Below, piece after piece: positions 25,354 through 33,551 of a DNA stretch of 64,000 nt; the first letter of the stretch is position 1; each line of letters begins with the position of its first letter. The position numbers were made by a program, and so were the translations under genes. Below the pieces are notes generated by a model that was not told the DNA's origin, made no database searches, and was given only the letters and a program-made list of their open reading frames with translations. The DNA comes from JAGPCK01 sp964535575 (GTDB lineage Bacteria; Bacteroidota; Bacteroidia; UKL13-3), in NCBI GenBank assembly GCA_964535575.1, contig CAZHTC010000005.1:168096-232095 (forward strand). Direction: 5' to 3'.

Positions 25354-26741
25354 GCTTTATCTTTTACTACGGTTGCCATCAGCTCCGCTTCACATACCAG
25401 TTTTTCACCTACAAAGGCCATTCCTTTCATGGTAACAATTCCTCTTCTAATGGGGGCCAGTAATTCCAGTTTCAGAATTAAGGTATCACCGGGTACTACT
25501 TTATCTTTAAACTTTGCATTATCTATTTTCATAAAGTAGGTACTGTATTTTTCAGGGTCGGGCACTCCGCTCAGCACCAATACACCACCTACCTGTGCCA
25601 TGGCTTCTATTTGCAATACACCCGGGAAAATGGGATTTCCCTGAAAATGTCCCTGAAAAAAATACTGGTCGGCTGATACGTTTTTAATTCCTACAATATG
25701 ATTGGCCGAAAGTTCGGTAATTTTATCAACGAGCAGAAAAGGCCATGTATGCGGCAGTAATTTAGAAACAGCTACATTATCCAAAACCGGTTTGGTATTG
25801 GGGTCGTAGGCCGGCACTGACGATTTATTTTTTCTTTTCTTAATTAAGGCTTTTATTTTTTTGCCAAAAGCCACATTGGCAGCGTGACCCGGGCGGGCGG
25901 CCATTATCTGTGCTTTGATGGGCATACCAATGAGTGCAAGGTCGCCCACCAAATCGAGGAGTTTATGACGGGCCGGCTCGTTGTAAAAACGAAGTTCTAC
26001 ATTATTGAGAATACCTTCTTTTTTAACTTCTACTTTTGGCTTGTTAAACATTTTAGCCAGTCGCTCCAGTTCATGTTCTTCTACCACGCGGTCTACAATC
26101 ACAATAGCGTTGTTGAGATCACCGCCTTTAATCAGGTTGTTATTGTACAACATTTCCAGTTCGTGTAAAAAACAAAAGGTGCGGCACGAAGAAATTTCTT
26201 TCCTGAAATCTTTGATATTGGTAAGGGAAGCATGTTGACTTCCCAATACGGGAGAATTGTAATCAACCATTACCGTAAGGCGGTAATCGTCCAATGGCAT
26301 GGCAATTACTTCAACACCTCTATCCTGTTCGTGGTAATAGATGTTTTGCGGAACGGAAAAGTATTCGCGGTCGGCATCCAGTTCTTTTATTCCGGCTTTT
26401 TCCAGTTGTTCCATAAACTGAATGGAGCTTCCGTCAAGAATGGCCGGCTCCGGGCCATCCATTTTAATCAGGCAATTATCAATTTCAAGTCCTACCAATG
26501 CAGCCAAAACATGCTCTACGGTGTAAATGCGTGCTCCATGCTGTTCAATGGTGGTACCTCTTGAGGTGTCAACCACATTGTCAACATCGGCATCAACAAT
26601 GGGCTTACCTTCTAAATCTATGCGTTGAAATTTATACCAGTGATTTTCGGGGGCGGGGCAAAAGGTCATATTTACTTTTTGTCCGGTGTGCAATCCAACA
26701 CCCGAAATGGTGATTTCATTTTTAATGGTTGTTTGTTTCAC
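25350..26741 (-). CDS. lpxC/fabZ: Fused LpxC deacetylase and FabZ dehydratase
   Basis: 463 residues, two domains. Residues 1-300 are LpxC: GVGLHTGQ, zinc ligand segment VEHVLAAL near 78 and RHKLLDLVGDL near 256. Residues 320-463 are FabZ hot-dog fold: LLPHTWPFLLVDKI with the catalytic His, and PGVLQIEAMAQVGG with the catalytic Glu. LpxC removes the acetyl group from UDP-3-O-acyl-GlcNAc, the committed lipid A step, and FabZ dehydrates 3-hydroxyacyl-ACP. The fusion is a well-known trait of Bacteroidota and ties lipid A and fatty acid synthesis to one polypeptide. Confidence 0.97.
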   Translation of the reverse strand: MKQTTIKNEITISGVGLHTGQKVNMTFCPAPENHWYKFQRIDLEGKPIVDADVDNVVDTSRGTTIEQHGARIYTVEHVLAALVGLEIDNCLIKMDGPEPAILDGSSIQFMEQLEKAGIKELDADREYFSVPQNIYYHEQDRGVEVIAMPLDDYRLTVMVDYNSPVLGSQHASLTNIKDFRKEISSCRTFCFLHELEMLYNNNLIKGGDLNNAIVIVDRVVEEHELERLAKMFNKPKVEVKKEGILNNVELRFYNEPARHKLLDLVGDLALIGMPIKAQIMAARPGHAANVAFGKKIKALIKKRKNKSSVPAYDPNTKPVLDNVAVSKLLPHTWPFLLVDKITELSANHIVGIKNVSADQYFFQGHFQGNPIFPGVLQIEAMAQVGGVLVLSGVPDPEKYSTYFMKIDNAKFKDKVVPGDTLILKLELLAPIRRGIVTMKGMAFVGEKLVCEAELMATVVKDKA

Positions 26742-26746
26742 AATGC

Positions 26747-27793
26747 TTATTCGCCTTTTAATTTTTTCTTTAGTTCTTCCACTTCTTTTTCCAGTTCATC
26801 CAGTTTTTTGTCCATATCCGGCAACCGTTTTACAACAATGCTTGAACGCAGGTAATTTTTATATTCCTGCACCGGTGAGCCAATCCATTTTTGTCCGGGA
26901 GTGTCAATTGAATTTGGAATACCGCTTTGGGCACCAATCTGACTTCCCTTGGCAATGCTGATATGTCCTACAAATCCAACCTGTCCTCCAATCACGCAGT
27001 TTTCGCCAATTTTGGTACTGCCCGATACTCCGGTTTGAGAGGCAATTACTGTATTTTTCCCAACTTCGGCATTATGTGCTACCTGAATCAGGTTGTCTAA
27101 TTTTACTCCTTTGCGTATAATGGTGCTTCCCATAGTGGCGCGGTCAATAGAGCAATTGGAACCAATCTCCACATCATCTTCAATTATTACGTTTCCAATC
27201 TGAGGGATTTTTGCGTAGCTGCCATCTTTTTGAGGAGCAAATCCAAATCCATCACTTCCAATTACGGTACCTGCATGCACAATGCAATTATCTCCAATCA
27301 CACAATGATTATATACTTTTACGCCCGGATACAGAATGGAATTTTTACCTATTCTGGCATCAGCGCCAATATATACCTGAGGATAAATTAAAGTTCCCTC
27401 GCCCACCTCAACCCTGCTTCCGATATAGGAAAAAGCACCTACATACAGGTTTTTTCCCAATACGGCATCGGTGGAAACAAAGCTTGGTTGCTCAATTCCG
27501 GTCAATGCAGTACGGGCATTAAAGAATTTATCAAGGACTAAGCAGAATGAGGCATAAGGATCATCTACTTTAATGAGCGTTACATGATCGGGTACATTGC
27601 TGTCGAAATTTTTGCTTACCAAAACAACCGAAGCTTTGGTTTCGTAAATAAAGTTGGTGTATTTGGGATTAGCCAGAAACGTAAGCGATTCGGGTTGCCC
27701 CTGATCGATTTTTGAAACCGACCGGATGATGATCTCTTTATTTCCTATCAACTCACCGTTGAGAAGCTTACTGATTTCCAGTGCTGATACCAT
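26747..27793 (-). CDS. lpxD: UDP-3-O-acylglucosamine N-acyltransferase
   Basis: 348 residues. N-terminal uridine-binding domain (SLTFLANPKYTNFIYETKAS), then a hexapeptide beta-helix with the catalytic His in VAHNAEVG and the GFGFAP segment, ending in a coiled C-terminal helix (LDELEKEVEELKKKL). It N-acylates UDP-3-O-acyl-GlcN, the third step of lipid A synthesis. The stop is 5 nt from the lpxC-fabZ start, so these genes form one transcription unit. Confidence 0.97.
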   Translation of the reverse strand: MVSALEISKLLNGELIGNKEIIIRSVSKIDQGQPESLTFLANPKYTNFIYETKASVVLVSKNFDSNVPDHVTLIKVDDPYASFCLVLDKFFNARTALTGIEQPSFVSTDAVLGKNLYVGAFSYIGSRVEVGEGTLIYPQVYIGADARIGKNSILYPGVKVYNHCVIGDNCIVHAGTVIGSDGFGFAPQKDGSYAKIPQIGNVIIEDDVEIGSNCSIDRATMGSTIIRKGVKLDNLIQVAHNAEVGKNTVIASQTGVSGSTKIGENCVIGGQVGFVGHISIAKGSQIGAQSGIPNSIDTPGQKWIGSPVQEYKNYLRSSIVVKRLPDMDKKLDELEKEVEELKKKLKGE

Positions 27794-27824
27794 TCAGATA
27801 CAGGGTTATGATTTAGGGGTGAAT

Positions 27825-29057
27825 TTATGAATTTTTAGGAAAACATAAATAGTGTTTTACCACCGTATCGCTTAGAGCCGAAATATTGTAATTATCTGAT
27901 GCTTTGGCTATATCGCGTACCCTGCCTTGCTTATCCACAATATTGATTTTAATTCCCTTCAGGCTGTACGCCTTATTCTGTACTTTATTGGTGTAAACAA
28001 AGTACCCTGCTTGACTTATCGAAATGTCGAGCGCTTTGGCTGTTTGCTGCTCCAGTTTTTTCAACCTGGATTTACTAAACTCTTCGCGGCTAAACTCAAT
28101 TTTGGGTAATTGCCGGTTGATAAGATTCGAACAAAGTGTTGCCAATACTACATCGTCATGCAGCATCCATGCTTTTATGCACGCAAAAATATCATAGTCA
28201 TCAAGCATCGTAAAAATTTCGAGTTGTTTGCTATCTTTCCTGAAATTGTTTTTCCTTTTGTTTTCATAAAAGAAAAAGTAGAGCGGATAGGTGCAGAAAA
28301 GCGAAACTCCGGTTGCTGCCAGTTCTTTTGCCCTTTCAAAAATTTTAATCAGCAAACTTTCAGCAGCAATCACCGTTTTGTGCAGGTACACCTGCCAGTA
28401 CATGAGCCTGCGGGCAATAATAAATTTTTCAATGGAGTAAATGCCTTTTTCTTCCACAGCCAGTTCACCTTCTGAGGTAACGGTAAGCATTTTAATGATA
28501 CGGTCGTGGCCAATAATTCCTTCCTGCACCCCGGTATAAAAACTATCTCTCCTCAGGTAATCAAGCCGGTCCATATCCAGCTGGCTTGATACTAATTGAT
28601 GCAGGAATTTCTTTTTGTATTTGTTATTGAAAATTTTGAGTGTAAGGTCAAGCCGTCCACCCAATTGTTTATTAAGTTCCTGCATCAGAGCCTTCGATAT
28701 TTCCTCATGCGGAACATCCACTATACAATGTTCGAGTGTGTGCGAGAAGGGGCCGTGCCCCAAATCATGTAATAACACGGCTGCACAAACGGCTTCTCCC
28801 TCTTGCTCTGAGATGGAAATTCCTTTAAAACGCAGGGTTTCTACCGCCTGATGAGTTAAACTCATTGCGCCAATTACGTGTTGAAAGCGGGTGTGCTGTG
28901 CACCGGGATACACATAATGGGAGAGACCAAGTTGTTTTATTCTTCGTAAACGCTGAAAGTAAGGGTGTTCAATCAGGTCATACACCAGGTCGTAGGGAAT
29001 ATTCACAAATCCGTAAACCGGATCGTTGATTATTTTTTTCTTATTTTTAATAGTCAC
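27825..29057 (-). CDS. HD-domain phosphohydrolase, dGTPase-like
   Basis: 410 residues from GTG. N-terminus IINDPVYGFVNIPYD is typical of Bacteroidota dNTPase-like proteins. HD motif: FQHVIGAMSLTHQAVE and LLHDLGHGPFSHTLE provide the metal His/Asp set. Members hydrolyse dNTPs or phospho-nucleotides with a divalent metal; whether this one is a real dGTPase is not shown. It precedes lpxD by 31 nt; a functional link to lipid A is not apparent. Confidence 0.88.
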   Translation of the reverse strand: MTIKNKKKIINDPVYGFVNIPYDLVYDLIEHPYFQRLRRIKQLGLSHYVYPGAQHTRFQHVIGAMSLTHQAVETLRFKGISISEQEGEAVCAAVLLHDLGHGPFSHTLEHCIVDVPHEEISKALMQELNKQLGGRLDLTLKIFNNKYKKKFLHQLVSSQLDMDRLDYLRRDSFYTGVQEGIIGHDRIIKMLTVTSEGELAVEEKGIYSIEKFIIARRLMYWQVYLHKTVIAAESLLIKIFERAKELAATGVSLFCTYPLYFFFYENKRKNNFRKDSKQLEIFTMLDDYDIFACIKAWMLHDDVVLATLCSNLINRQLPKIEFSREEFSKSRLKKLEQQTAKALDISISQAGYFVYTNKVQNKAYSLKGIKINIVDKQGRVRDIAKASDNYNISALSDTVVKHYLCFPKNS

Positions 29058-29166
29058 CTATACTAAATATTTATGTTTAGAGTTATTAAAGCCACTTGGT
29101 ATAACAATTGTAAAGTACAAAAATGCGATTTTCGCACCTCATTTCACTACTAACACCCGATAATAC

Positions 29167-30720
29167 ATGCAAAAAATAAAAATACTCTGGGCCGATGACG
29201 AGATTGATTTACTGAAACCGCATATCCTGTTCCTGCAGCAAAAGGATTATGAGGTGGTTCCGGTTACCAATGGGGTAGATGCTATTGAAACGCTTAGACA
29301 ACAACATTTCGATCTGGTTTTTCTGGATGAACATATGCCGGGTATTTCAGGTTTGGAAGCACTTACCAAAATTAAGGAAGATCAACCCGATATTCCGGTG
29401 GTGATGATTACCAAAAATGAGGAGGAGTATATTATGGATGAGGCAATCGGGTCAAAAATTGCCGATTACCTGATAAAACCTGTAAATCCTAACCAGATTT
29501 TACTCTCCATAAAAAAACTGATTGATAATAAAAGATTGGTTACTGAAAAAACCACTCAGGGATATCAGCAGGATTTTCGAAATATCGGAATGGCTTTTCA
29601 GGATAAAATGGGATTTACCGAATGGTGTAATTTGTATCGTAAGCTGGTATTTTGGGAACTGGAGTTAAGCCAGACTACCGATAACACTATGGCCGATGTG
29701 TTTGGAATGCAAAAATCCGAGGCAAATCATAATTTCAGCAAATACATCAGTGATAATTACCTCGATTTTATGCAGGGAAAAGGGGAGGATGTTCCTGTAC
29801 TTTCTCACAACCTGATGTCGAAAAAGGTATTTCCATTGATGAAAGAAGAACGTCCCGTTTTTTTTGTTCTTATTGATAATTTACGCTTCGATCAGTGGCG
29901 TGTATTGCAACCGGTACTCAATGATTATTTCAGGGTAGAGGAAGATGAACTTTACATGAGTATTTTGCCCACCACCACACATTATTGCAGGAATGCAATA
30001 TTTGCCGGAATGTATCCTTCCGAAATTGAAAAACGGATGCCTAAATTCTGGAGTAATGACGAAGACGAAGGAGGGAAAAATATGCATGAAGAAGATTTTC
30101 TAAAGGATTTGTTTTCCCGCTCGCGCATTGATACCAAATTTTCGTATACCAAAGTAACTAATCTGGATGGTGCAAAAAATCTGATGGATAACGTTTCGAA
30201 TATGTTTCAGAATAAATTTAACGTTATCGTTTATAATTTTGTTGATGCCCTTTCACATGCGCGCACCGATATGCATATCATCAGGGAACTGGCCGAAGAT
30301 GAAAAGGCTTACCGTTCCGTAACGCTTGCCTGGTTTGAAAATTCCCCTTTGTTCGAAACGCTTAAAAAAATTGCGTCAAAAAACGTAACACTTGTTATCA
30401 CTACCGATCATGGCTCCATACGGGTGCACGAACCGGTAAAAATTGTGGGCGACCGTAATACTAATACTAATCTGCGTTACAAGCAGGGTAAAAATCTGAG
30501 TTACGATAAAAAAGAGGTATTTGAGGTAAAGGATCCGGCAAAAGTATTTCTTCCCAGGCAGCATGTGAGTTCGGGCTTTGTTTTTGCGCGGAACAACGAT
30601 TTTTTTGCTTACCCCAATAATTATAATTATTACGTGAATCACTATAAAAATACCTTTCAGCATGGTGGGATAAGCATGGAAGAGATGTTAATTCCGTTTG
30701 CCGTACTGCGTACCAAATAA
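29167..30720 (+). CDS. porX: PorX, response regulator with PglZ phosphatase domain (T9SS)
   Basis: 517 residues. Receiver domain: acidic pair ADDE (D10, D11), phospho-acceptor D54 in FLDEHMPG, T82 and K104 in LIKPVNP. A helical linker follows, and the PglZ/alkaline-phosphatase-like domain has DNLRFDQW, ILPTTTHYC (putative nucleophile Thr near 270), FVDALSHARTDM, ITTDHGS and QHGGISMEEM. PorX is the response regulator of the PorXY system that controls T9SS genes; the PglZ domain is a nucleotide-hydrolysing enzyme in described members. Divergent from the HD gene, 109 nt upstream. Confidence 0.95.
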   Translation: MQKIKILWADDEIDLLKPHILFLQQKDYEVVPVTNGVDAIETLRQQHFDLVFLDEHMPGISGLEALTKIKEDQPDIPVVMITKNEEEYIMDEAIGSKIADYLIKPVNPNQILLSIKKLIDNKRLVTEKTTQGYQQDFRNIGMAFQDKMGFTEWCNLYRKLVFWELELSQTTDNTMADVFGMQKSEANHNFSKYISDNYLDFMQGKGEDVPVLSHNLMSKKVFPLMKEERPVFFVLIDNLRFDQWRVLQPVLNDYFRVEEDELYMSILPTTTHYCRNAIFAGMYPSEIEKRMPKFWSNDEDEGGKNMHEEDFLKDLFSRSRIDTKFSYTKVTNLDGAKNLMDNVSNMFQNKFNVIVYNFVDALSHARTDMHIIRELAEDEKAYRSVTLAWFENSPLFETLKKIASKNVTLVITTDHGSIRVHEPVKIVGDRNTNTNLRYKQGKNLSYDKKEVFEVKDPAKVFLPRQHVSSGFVFARNNDFFAYPNNYNYYVNHYKNTFQHGGISMEEMLIPFAVLRTK

Positions 30721-30735
30721 AACTCTATCGCTGAC

Positions 30736-30767
30736 TTTTATCATGAAAGGCGATCGGGTTATATTTG
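30736..30767 (+). promoter_or_regulatory. Promoter of the Crp/Fnr regulator gene
   Basis: A T-rich -33 element TTTT (30736-30739) and an exact -7 TATATTTG (30760-30767) with 20 nt between them. Predicted start near 30774, giving a leader of only about 6 nt before the ATG at 30780. Confidence 0.55.
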
Positions 30768-30779
30768 TATTTTTGCACC

Positions 30780-31385
30780 ATGTTATTACCTTTTCATCAA
30801 AAAGATTTTACCGAGGAAATTGAAGCCTCTACGGTTGTGAAATCGCTTAAAGCGGGCGAGCAAATTGTGGGCATGAATAAATTTATTCAGGTAATCCCGA
30901 TTCTTAATTCGGGGTTGCTGGGGGTGTATCGCACCGATGATGACGGTAGGGATATGTTGTTGTATTATATAAAACCTGGTGAGAGCTGTATCATGAGTTT
31001 TTTAGCCGGTATTAACAACGACACCAGTAAAGTAAAAGCCATAGCCGAAGAAGACAGCGAACTGACCCTTGTTCCTATTGACAAGGTTACGCAATGGGTA
31101 CGTAAATATCCCGAGTGGACTGATTATATTTTTAAACTTTACCACCAGCGGTTTGAAGAATTGCTGAATGTGGTCAATTCCATTGCTTTTCAAAAAATGG
31201 ATGAGCGTATCTGGCAATTGCTTATGAAAAAATCGGAATTATCGAATAGTAAGGAAATTCAGGTAACGCATCAGCAATTGGCCGATGAATTAGGCTCTAC
31301 CCGCGAGGTTATTTCGCGGTTGCTTAAACAAATGGAGAAAACCGGAATTGTATCACTGGGGAGGAATAAAATAACATTAGTTTAA
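30780..31385 (+). CDS. Crp/Fnr family transcriptional regulator
   Basis: 201 residues from ATG at 30780 (MLLPFHQKDFTEEIEA); an in-frame TTG at 30765 overlaps the promoter -7 element and is unlikely. N-terminal cyclic-nucleotide-type beta-roll (SLKAGEQIVG, DMLLYYIKPGESCIM), a dimerisation helix, and a C-terminal winged helix with QQLADELGSTREVISRLLKQ. No four-Cys Fe-S cluster is seen, so it is not an oxygen-sensing Fnr of the classical kind. It sits upstream of the persulfide operon on the same strand, whose promoter holds a palindrome suitable for this family; regulation of that operon is inferred. Confidence 0.9.
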   Translation: MLLPFHQKDFTEEIEASTVVKSLKAGEQIVGMNKFIQVIPILNSGLLGVYRTDDDGRDMLLYYIKPGESCIMSFLAGINNDTSKVKAIAEEDSELTLVPIDKVTQWVRKYPEWTDYIFKLYHQRFEELLNVVNSIAFQKMDERIWQLLMKKSELSNSKEIQVTHQQLADELGSTREVISRLLKQMEKTGIVSLGRNKITLV

Positions 31386-31442
31386 AATGCACCTTTAATA
31401 ATCCGTCAAGCCATGAGGTTGTTTAAATCTAATAAGGCTTGT

Positions 31443-31456
31443 GTAACCTTGGTTAC
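31443..31456 (+). promoter_or_regulatory. Palindromic operator GTAACC-TT-GGTTAC
   Basis: Perfect 6-bp arms around two T. The centre lies about 43 nt before the likely transcription start of the rhodanese operon, the position of a class II Crp/Fnr activator site. The Crp/Fnr gene is directly upstream. Binding is inferred. Confidence 0.65.
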
Positions 31457-31478
31457 TTTCGCAACTAAAAATTAGACC

Positions 31479-31486
31479 GAACTTTG
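31479..31486 (+). promoter_or_regulatory. -7 element GAACTTTG of the rhodanese operon
   Basis: Differs from TAnnTTTG at one base (T to G). It lies 13 nt before the ATG at 31499 and just downstream of the palindrome; no clear TTTG at -33, consistent with activator-dependent expression. Confidence 0.5.
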
Positions 31487-31498
31487 TAGCGAAAATTA

Positions 31499-31786
31499 AT
31501 GCAAACGATGAACATTGAACAATTAATTAAAAATGGAGCAACCATAGTTGATGTGCGCACTCCTATGGAATTTATGGGAGGCCATGTGGCAGGAAGTATC
31601 AATATTCCGTTACAGGAATTACCCGAAAGGCTGGATGAAATAACAAGCATGAAACAACCATTGGTGCTGTGTTGTGCCAGCGGAGCACGAAGCGGACAGG
31701 CAACATCCTATCTGAAAAGCCACGGAGTGAACTGTGAGAATGGTGGCAGTTGGGTTAACGTAAATTACACTGTAGCCTCAAATTAA
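31499..31786 (+). CDS. Single-domain rhodanese (operon gene 1)
   Basis: 95 residues, possible second start at 31508 (MNIEQLI). Rhodanese fold with DVRTPMEF and catalytic loop C59-ASGAR-64, preceded by a second Cys at 58. Transfers sulfane sulfur from a persulfide to a thiol acceptor. No export signal, so cytoplasmic. First of five genes with gaps of 2 to 6 nt or overlaps, all likely one mRNA controlled by the upstream palindrome. Confidence 0.88.
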   Translation: MQTMNIEQLIKNGATIVDVRTPMEFMGGHVAGSINIPLQELPERLDEITSMKQPLVLCCASGARSGQATSYLKSHGVNCENGGSWVNVNYTVASN

Positions 31787-31792
31787 TAAAAC

Positions 31793-32107
31793 ATGTTAGA
31801 AACAATAAAAAAAATTTTTGGCATTGGCCCGAAAGTAGATTATGCCGAATTAATGAAACGTGGGGCTGTTATTGTAGATGTTCGCAGCAAAGGCGAATTT
31901 ACCAGCGGTCATGTAAAGGGTTCGTTAAATATTCCGCTCAACACACTTAGCGCACAATTATCTAAACTCAAAAAAGATAAACCGGTCATTACCTGTTGTG
32001 CATCGGGAATGCGAAGTGCAAGCGCTAAAGGTATTCTGAAGCAAAATGGTTTTACAGAAGTGTACAATGGAGGAAGCTGGTTAAACCTGACACATCTCTC
32101 CAAATGA
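31793..32107 (+). CDS. Single-domain rhodanese (operon gene 2)
   Basis: 104 residues, related to the first rhodanese but not identical. DVRSKGEF and active loop C69-ASGMR-74, again with an extra Cys at 68. Extra N-terminal helix (LETIKKIFGIGPK). Its end overlaps the membrane-protein gene by 4 nt. Two rhodaneses in tandem suggest relay of sulfane sulfur or different acceptors. Confidence 0.88.
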   Translation: MLETIKKIFGIGPKVDYAELMKRGAVIVDVRSKGEFTSGHVKGSLNIPLNTLSAQLSKLKKDKPVITCCASGMRSASAKGILKQNGFTEVYNGGSWLNLTHLSK

Positions 32108-32358
32108 ATTGGACAACGTTGCTTACAAACTGGAATTTATTAAGGGTGATTCGCCTTGTACTTGGGGTGATGATTGGGGTGCAGGCCATAGCTACCACTG
32201 ATTGGCTCGCGGGTATGATTGCGGGAGTTTTCCTATTTCAGGTGGTTACCAATACCGGATGTTGCGGAGTAAACGGATGCCATACCACTTATCAGGCAAA
32301 TGCAGCTTCAGAAAAAGAAGTAGAATTTATAGAAGTTAAAGATACTAAATCAACATAA
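32104..32358 (+). CDS. Small membrane protein of the DUF2892/YgaP-like type
   Basis: 84 residues. Two hydrophobic segments (VIRLVLGVMIGVQAIAT and WLAGMIAGVFLFQVVTN) followed by a Cys cluster GCCGVNGC and a polar tail. The fold resembles the membrane part of YgaP, which is itself a rhodanese membrane protein; here the two parts are separate genes. Membrane topology and the Cys cluster are seen; a role in sulfur handling at the inner membrane is inferred from the operon. Confidence 0.75.
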   Translation: MNWTTLLTNWNLLRVIRLVLGVMIGVQAIATTDWLAGMIAGVFLFQVVTNTGCCGVNGCHTTYQANAASEKEVEFIEVKDTKST

Positions 32359-32360
32359 TT

Positions 32361-32816
32361 ATGAGTACGCATGCATATCAGGTTTCATTAACCTGGAAAT
32401 ATGGAAGAACAGGTGAACTTTCGTCACCCGAACTGACCAATAAATTGGAGGTGGCAACACCACCAAATTTCGCCAATGGGGTGGAAGGTATATGGTCGCC
32501 CGAGCATTTATACACCGCTGCCGCAAGCAGTTGTTTAATGACCACTTTTCTGGCTATTGCCGAAAATTTTAAATTGGAGTTTGATAGTTTTAACTGCGAG
32601 GCTAAAGGAGTGCTCGACATGGTAGAAGGAAAATACCTGATGACTGAAGTACATTTGAAACCAATAGTGGGAATACGCAAAGCGGAAGACAAGGAAAAAG
32701 CACTGCGGGTGCTTGAAAAATCGGAGAAAGCCTGTTTAATTTCAAACTCTATTAAAGCAAAAGTAAACATGACTCCGGAAGTGTTTGTAGCTGTAACTAA
32801 AGAATTGACGCATTAA
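32361..32816 (+). CDS. OsmC/Ohr family protein
   Basis: 151 residues. The two redox Cys are C58 (AASSCLMTTFL) and C125 (EKACLIS), the pair of OsmC-type peroxidases. Such proteins reduce organic hydroperoxides or, in some members, persulfides using thiol reductants. The dimeric cytoplasmic fold is expected. The gene lies between a rhodanese-linked membrane protein and a rhodanese-thioredoxin fusion, which suggests persulfide or sulfide stress. Resolution between peroxide and persulfide use cannot be read from the sequence. Confidence 0.88.
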   Translation: MSTHAYQVSLTWKYGRTGELSSPELTNKLEVATPPNFANGVEGIWSPEHLYTAAASSCLMTTFLAIAENFKLEFDSFNCEAKGVLDMVEGKYLMTEVHLKPIVGIRKAEDKEKALRVLEKSEKACLISNSIKAKVNMTPEVFVAVTKELTH

Positions 32817-32818
32817 TA

Positions 32819-33550
32819 ATGAAAAGAAAAACAAATAAGTTCGCGGCTGCGTTTTTGGTAGGCTTAAGTATTTTACTTACAGCCTGTGGTACCAATAATT
32901 CAGGAGGAGTTCCTTCTGCGGTAAACGGAGAAGAGTTTGGTAAATTAATACAGGATAATCCTTCGGGTGTTATTTTAGACGTGCGTAGCGAAGGCGAATT
33001 TTCGGAGGGACATCTGGCAGGTGCAAAAAATGTAAACTGGAACGGAAGTTCATTTGAGAAAGAAACAAAAGGGTTATCAAAGAACGATCACGTATTTGTG
33101 TATTGTTTAAGCGGGGGCAGAAGCTCTTCGGCTGCTTCTTACCTGCGAGGGGCCGGATTTAAAAAAGTAGTGGAACTTAAAGGCGGATTAATGGCCTGGC
33201 GGGAAGCAAAACTTACCAACGAAACCGGTGAAGTAACAAAAAGCGAAGGGATGACATCTGATGAATTTAATGCACAGGTTAAAACCGGTAAAGTATTGGT
33301 TGATTTTAATGCCGTTTGGTGCGGTCCGTGCAAACGGATGGCTCCTTTCCTTAAAGAGATAGAGGAAAGCATGAAATCAACAATAAAAATAATGAGCATT
33401 GATGCCGATGAAAATAATGCGCTGGCTGCTGCTTTAAAAGTTGATGCTTTGCCTACCTTGTTTCTTTATCAGGATGGTAAAGTGGTGTGGAGCCACGTGG
33501 GTTACATAAGCAAGGAAGAACTGATTGCAGAAATAGAAAAGCAACGATAA
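32819..33550 (+). CDS. Rhodanese-thioredoxin fusion lipoprotein
   Basis: 243 residues. Lipobox LLTAC (C23) anchors it to a membrane. Residues 35-130 form a rhodanese domain with catalytic C96-LSGGR-101; residues 140-243 form a thioredoxin with WCGPC (C168, C171). Putting a sulfur transferase and a dithiol reductase on one surface-anchored chain means a persulfide formed on the first can be reduced by the second. Last gene of the operon, followed after 1 nt by the convergent GLPGLI gene. Confidence 0.9.
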   Translation: MKRKTNKFAAAFLVGLSILLTACGTNNSGGVPSAVNGEEFGKLIQDNPSGVILDVRSEGEFSEGHLAGAKNVNWNGSSFEKETKGLSKNDHVFVYCLSGGRSSSAASYLRGAGFKKVVELKGGLMAWREAKLTNETGEVTKSEGMTSDEFNAQVKTGKVLVDFNAVWCGPCKRMAPFLKEIEESMKSTIKIMSIDADENNALAAALKVDALPTLFLYQDGKVVWSHVGYISKEELIAEIEKQR

Positions 33551-33551
33551 G

